This document shows positions 61,943 through 64,000 of a stretch of 64,000 bases of DNA, in pieces. The stretch's first letter is position 1, and each line of letters begins with the position of its first letter. This DNA is from Flavobacterium sp. W4I14 (GTDB lineage: Bacteria > Bacteroidota > Bacteroidia > Sphingobacteriales > Sphingobacteriaceae): contig JAUSZU010000001.1 in assembly GCA_030817875.1 (NCBI GenBank), forward strand, positions 4,960,001 to 5,024,000. Direction: 5' to 3'. Both the position numbers and the translations under genes were made by a program. The notes under the pieces were generated by a model that was given only the letters and a program-made list of their open reading frames with translations, did not search any database and had not been told where the DNA came from.

Positions 61943-63701
61943 CTTTCTGCTATTCCCGCTACTCTCTTGTGCACAAACCACAACCAAATCAATATCGGTA
62001 GTATCCAGTTACGCTATAGACCAAAATTCGTCGTGGACGAGCGAGACGCTCCAACAACAAAAATTTCAGCCGTTTAAGCAGAATAGCAAGGTTAATATCG
62101 GCTATAACAAAGACGCTGCCGTATGGTGCAGATTTATTATAAAAAATATAAACACTTCAAAAAGCACAAAAACGTGGCTATGTTTTAACAATAACCATAT
62201 CGATAGCCTAAGCCTTTATGATGGTAGATTAGTTAAAACCATTGGCGATAGGACGGTTGGTCGGAGTCCGTTTATTGAAACCCTGGCATTTGAGCTTAAT
62301 TTGCAGCCAGGTGAAGAAAAATTACTTTGGGTACGGGTTAAAAAAGAGACTTCCTATTTAGATTTTTCTTATAGTTTGGAAGATCAGGCTTATTTAGAAA
62401 GCAAATCATCTCAAAAAACAGCACTGACATCTTTTTTTATCGGCATGGTGTTTTTGCTGCTCATGATCAATGGGATATTGTTTTTCATGACTAACAACAA
62501 GTTATATGGTTATTACATAGGCTATTCAATATTAACGGTGTTTTACACGGCAATCACAACCAATTTCGCCAAGCACGTTTTATTTCCCGGGTTTAGGTTT
62601 TTTAGCGAGGGCCGGGTTTACACTGGAGCACTTTGGTATATTGCCCTGAGTATTTTTCTTGGATATTTTTTAAAGTTAAAAGAAAACCAGCCCGTTAAGC
62701 ATAAGTTAATCATAGTGCTTGGTGGCATAAACTTTTTGTTGATTTTAATCTCTATTTCCTTATTGGTGTTTTATAAGGGTTTTGAATTTCGTTACTTTTT
62801 TGTGTTAGGCTACATCATATTCCTGGCTTCTATCGTCGTACTTTTCTGGGCGGCATTAACGCATCTAAAAATTGAAAAAACCCAGGCTATTTATGCGCTT
62901 CTTGCTTTTGCTCCACAGTTTGTATGGGGCGCTTGCTTAATTTTAAAGACATTTGAAATTATTCCAAAATCGCTGGGCGATAATTGGATGTTGTTTATCG
63001 GTCTTTATGAAGTGTTTTTGTTCGGCTACGTTTTATCAAGAAATTACATCGATATTTTTTTGAAGAACAACGAGCTGATGCAACAGGTTATTTACGAAAA
63101 AGAAAGCTCATTGAGGGCCATTAGTGAGGTTCAGCTACGTGAGCGGAGAAACATCGCTAACATTATTCACGACAATGTAGGGAGCAAGATTGCGCATATT
63201 ATTCATCTCTTTGACATGAAGAATGCCGAGCTTGCCAAACAAACCATAAACGAACTGGCCGAAGATATCAGGGAAATATCTCATAAAATACTGCCGAAAG
63301 CACTTGATGAAGGTGCTTTGATATCTAGCTTACAAAGCCAGATATCAAGCCTGAACGCAGGCTTAACTGATGCAAAAATTGAGCTTTTCTGTTATGATTT
63401 TCCTGATAAAATTGATGAAAAATGGATTTACGATTTATATCTTATCGCACTGGAAGTTATAAATAATGCCATTAAGCATGGTAACGCTGAGTTAATCACC
63501 ATCGAACTTTATAAATATCCCAAAAATTACCATTTTCAATTTACGGATGATGGGCTCGGCTTTGATCTGCAGAAAACAAGCAGGGGCTTTGGGCTCGAAA
63601 ATATCGAAAAGAGAGTAAATTATTACAAAGGTAATTTCGAAATCAGTAGTGTTAAAAACGAAGGCACTATTATTCAGATCAACATCCCATCCAATCGCTA
63701 G
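61920..63701 (+). CDS. 7TM-DISM sensor histidine kinase
   Basis: 593 residues. A signal or lipoprotein-like N-terminus (LLSCAQ) precedes a 7TMR-DISMED2 sensor domain (about 25-160, jelly-roll, likely binding carbohydrate-like ligands). Seven membrane helices follow (about 175-385). A short linker leads to the phospho-acceptor His in RERRNIANIIHDNVGSKIAHI (about 416, HisKA_3-like) and a HATPase_c domain with N-box ALEVINNAIKHGN and G-box DDGLGFD, then RGFGLENIEKRV. The frame opens at TTG 61914, but ATG 61920 is preferred. It overlaps the response regulator gene by 23 bases. Confidence 0.9.
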   Translation: MRIIYLISFLLFPLLSCAQTTTKSISVVSSYAIDQNSSWTSETLQQQKFQPFKQNSKVNIGYNKDAAVWCRFIIKNINTSKSTKTWLCFNNNHIDSLSLYDGRLVKTIGDRTVGRSPFIETLAFELNLQPGEEKLLWVRVKKETSYLDFSYSLEDQAYLESKSSQKTALTSFFIGMVFLLLMINGILFFMTNNKLYGYYIGYSILTVFYTAITTNFAKHVLFPGFRFFSEGRVYTGALWYIALSIFLGYFLKLKENQPVKHKLIIVLGGINFLLILISISLLVFYKGFEFRYFFVLGYIIFLASIVVLFWAALTHLKIEKTQAIYALLAFAPQFVWGACLILKTFEIIPKSLGDNWMLFIGLYEVFLFGYVLSRNYIDIFLKNNELMQQVIYEKESSLRAISEVQLRERRNIANIIHDNVGSKIAHIIHLFDMKNAELAKQTINELAEDIREISHKILPKALDEGALISSLQSQISSLNAGLTDAKIELFCYDFPDKIDEKWIYDLYLIALEVINNAIKHGNAELITIELYKYPKNYHFQFTDDGLGFDLQKTSRGFGLENIEKRVNYYKGNFEISSVKNEGTIIQINIPSNR

Positions 63702-63731
63702 TCTGTACTTTTTTCCTGAATTCTGTATATG

Positions 63732-63768
63732 TAAATATACCCTTTATTGGGTATTTCTGTCCGGGTAT
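63732..63768 (+). promoter_or_regulatory. ATACCC-N6-GGGTAT operator plus CGGGTAT half-site
   Basis: TAAATATACCC (63732-63742), six bases, GGGTAT (63749-63754), seven bases, then CGGGTAT (63762-63768) merged with a TATCTTTA -7-like box. Same elements as at 45691-45738 but with the half-site 11 bp nearer. Confidence 0.55.
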
Positions 63769-63821
63769 CTTTAGCATACTTTAGCTTAATAAAAGCAATA
63801 CACTCTTTAAATTAATGCAAA

Positions 63822-64000
63822 ATGAAACAATTACTTACGGCAGTACTAAGTGTGCTGGCTATTGCGGGTTATGCGCAAGAATTAAGTCCAAAAAAGAACG
63901 AAAGTGGAAAATATGGATTTGTAGACAAGGCGGGAAAAGAAGTGATCCCTTTTAAATATGAAAAGGCCGGATACAGCTTCCACGAAGGATTAATTGCGGT
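63822..64000 (+). CDS. WG-repeat protein, partial
   Basis: Start of a gene cut by the window end; about 59 codons are visible. A signal peptide (about 1-19, ending GYAQ) is followed by the first WG repeat (GKYGFVDKAGKEVIPFKYEKA, then FHEGLIAV). WG proteins are beta-rich repeat proteins often found outside the cytoplasm in Bacteroidetes. Its promoter carries the shared inverted-repeat operator. It follows the two-component system. Confidence 0.85.
   Translation, partial: MKQLLTAVLSVLAIAGYAQELSPKKNESGKYGFVDKAGKEVIPFKYEKAGYSFHEGLIA

Noticed and set aside
1..64000. Phage-defence island or prophage
   Set aside because: No restriction, Cas, Abi, retron or phage structural genes were recognised; the toxin-antitoxin remnant alone does not make an island.

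Overview
The window reads as chromosomal DNA of a Bacteroidetes (Bacteroidota) bacterium, most likely a Pedobacter-like member of the Sphingobacteriaceae. The reasons are an AT-rich base composition, near absence of Shine-Dalgarno sequences, many copies of the Bacteroidetes -7 promoter box TAnnTTTG, a typical gene set (DUF4175 protein, Big_5 lipoprotein, split DsbD, 7TM-DISM kinase, VIT/DUF2135 protein, SusC-like motif, WG repeats), and GTCAT...ATGAC intergenic palindromes. No rRNA, tRNA, CRISPR array, prophage or insertion sequence was recognised. This is mainly housekeeping DNA with small accessory insertions.

Layout. 1-9011: a partial GDPD-GH16 fusion protein (minus, cut by the window edge), a DUF4175 membrane coiled-coil protein, a type II toxin-antitoxin pair whose toxin is frameshifted, ybeY, a 747-base gap with an orphan terminator, and an Uup-like ABC-F ATPase. 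9012-16579: two parS-like palindromes, mnmG, a Big_5 lipoprotein, a gamma carbonic anhydrase, and divergent nadB and nadA (aspartate to quinolinate). 16689-23939: DAACS symporter, thiL, rmuC, purU, an FAD oxidoreductase and a zinc peptidase. 24478-31707: apaG, dusB, CPBP protease with overlapping DUF2007, cdsA, a methyltransferase, a thioesterase, and metE behind a cobalamin riboswitch. 32239-46757: M14 peptidase, DsbA/FrnE-like protein, DUF3820, mfd, DUF2752 plus TM2 proteins, nif3-like plus zinc-ribbon coiled-coil gene, TPR protein, KAS III, and an unknown secreted protein. 46885-54524: LUD protein, ftsH, rsfS, birA, separate DsbD-alpha and DsbD-beta/gamma genes, pfkA, YbjQ-like protein. 54702-64000: VIT/DUF2135 protein carrying a SusC-plug-like motif, a nucleotidase, rpsP-rimM-(decayed XRE gene, lipoprotein)-trmD, a NarL-type regulator with its overlapping 7TM-DISM kinase, and the start of a WG-repeat gene.

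Three regulatory patterns stand out. First, two distant secreted-protein genes (45765 and 63822) share an upstream architecture: an ATACCC-N6-GGGTAT inverted repeat and a third CGGGTAT half-site merged with a -7-like box, with spacing that differs by exactly 11 bp (one helical turn). One copy lies directly behind the two-component system. Second, at least six genes have TAnnTTT(G/A) exactly four bases before the start codon, which suggests a class of leaderless mRNAs. Third, about a dozen GTCAT/ATGAC palindromes sit between genes and in two places run into reading frames, which affects start or end calls.
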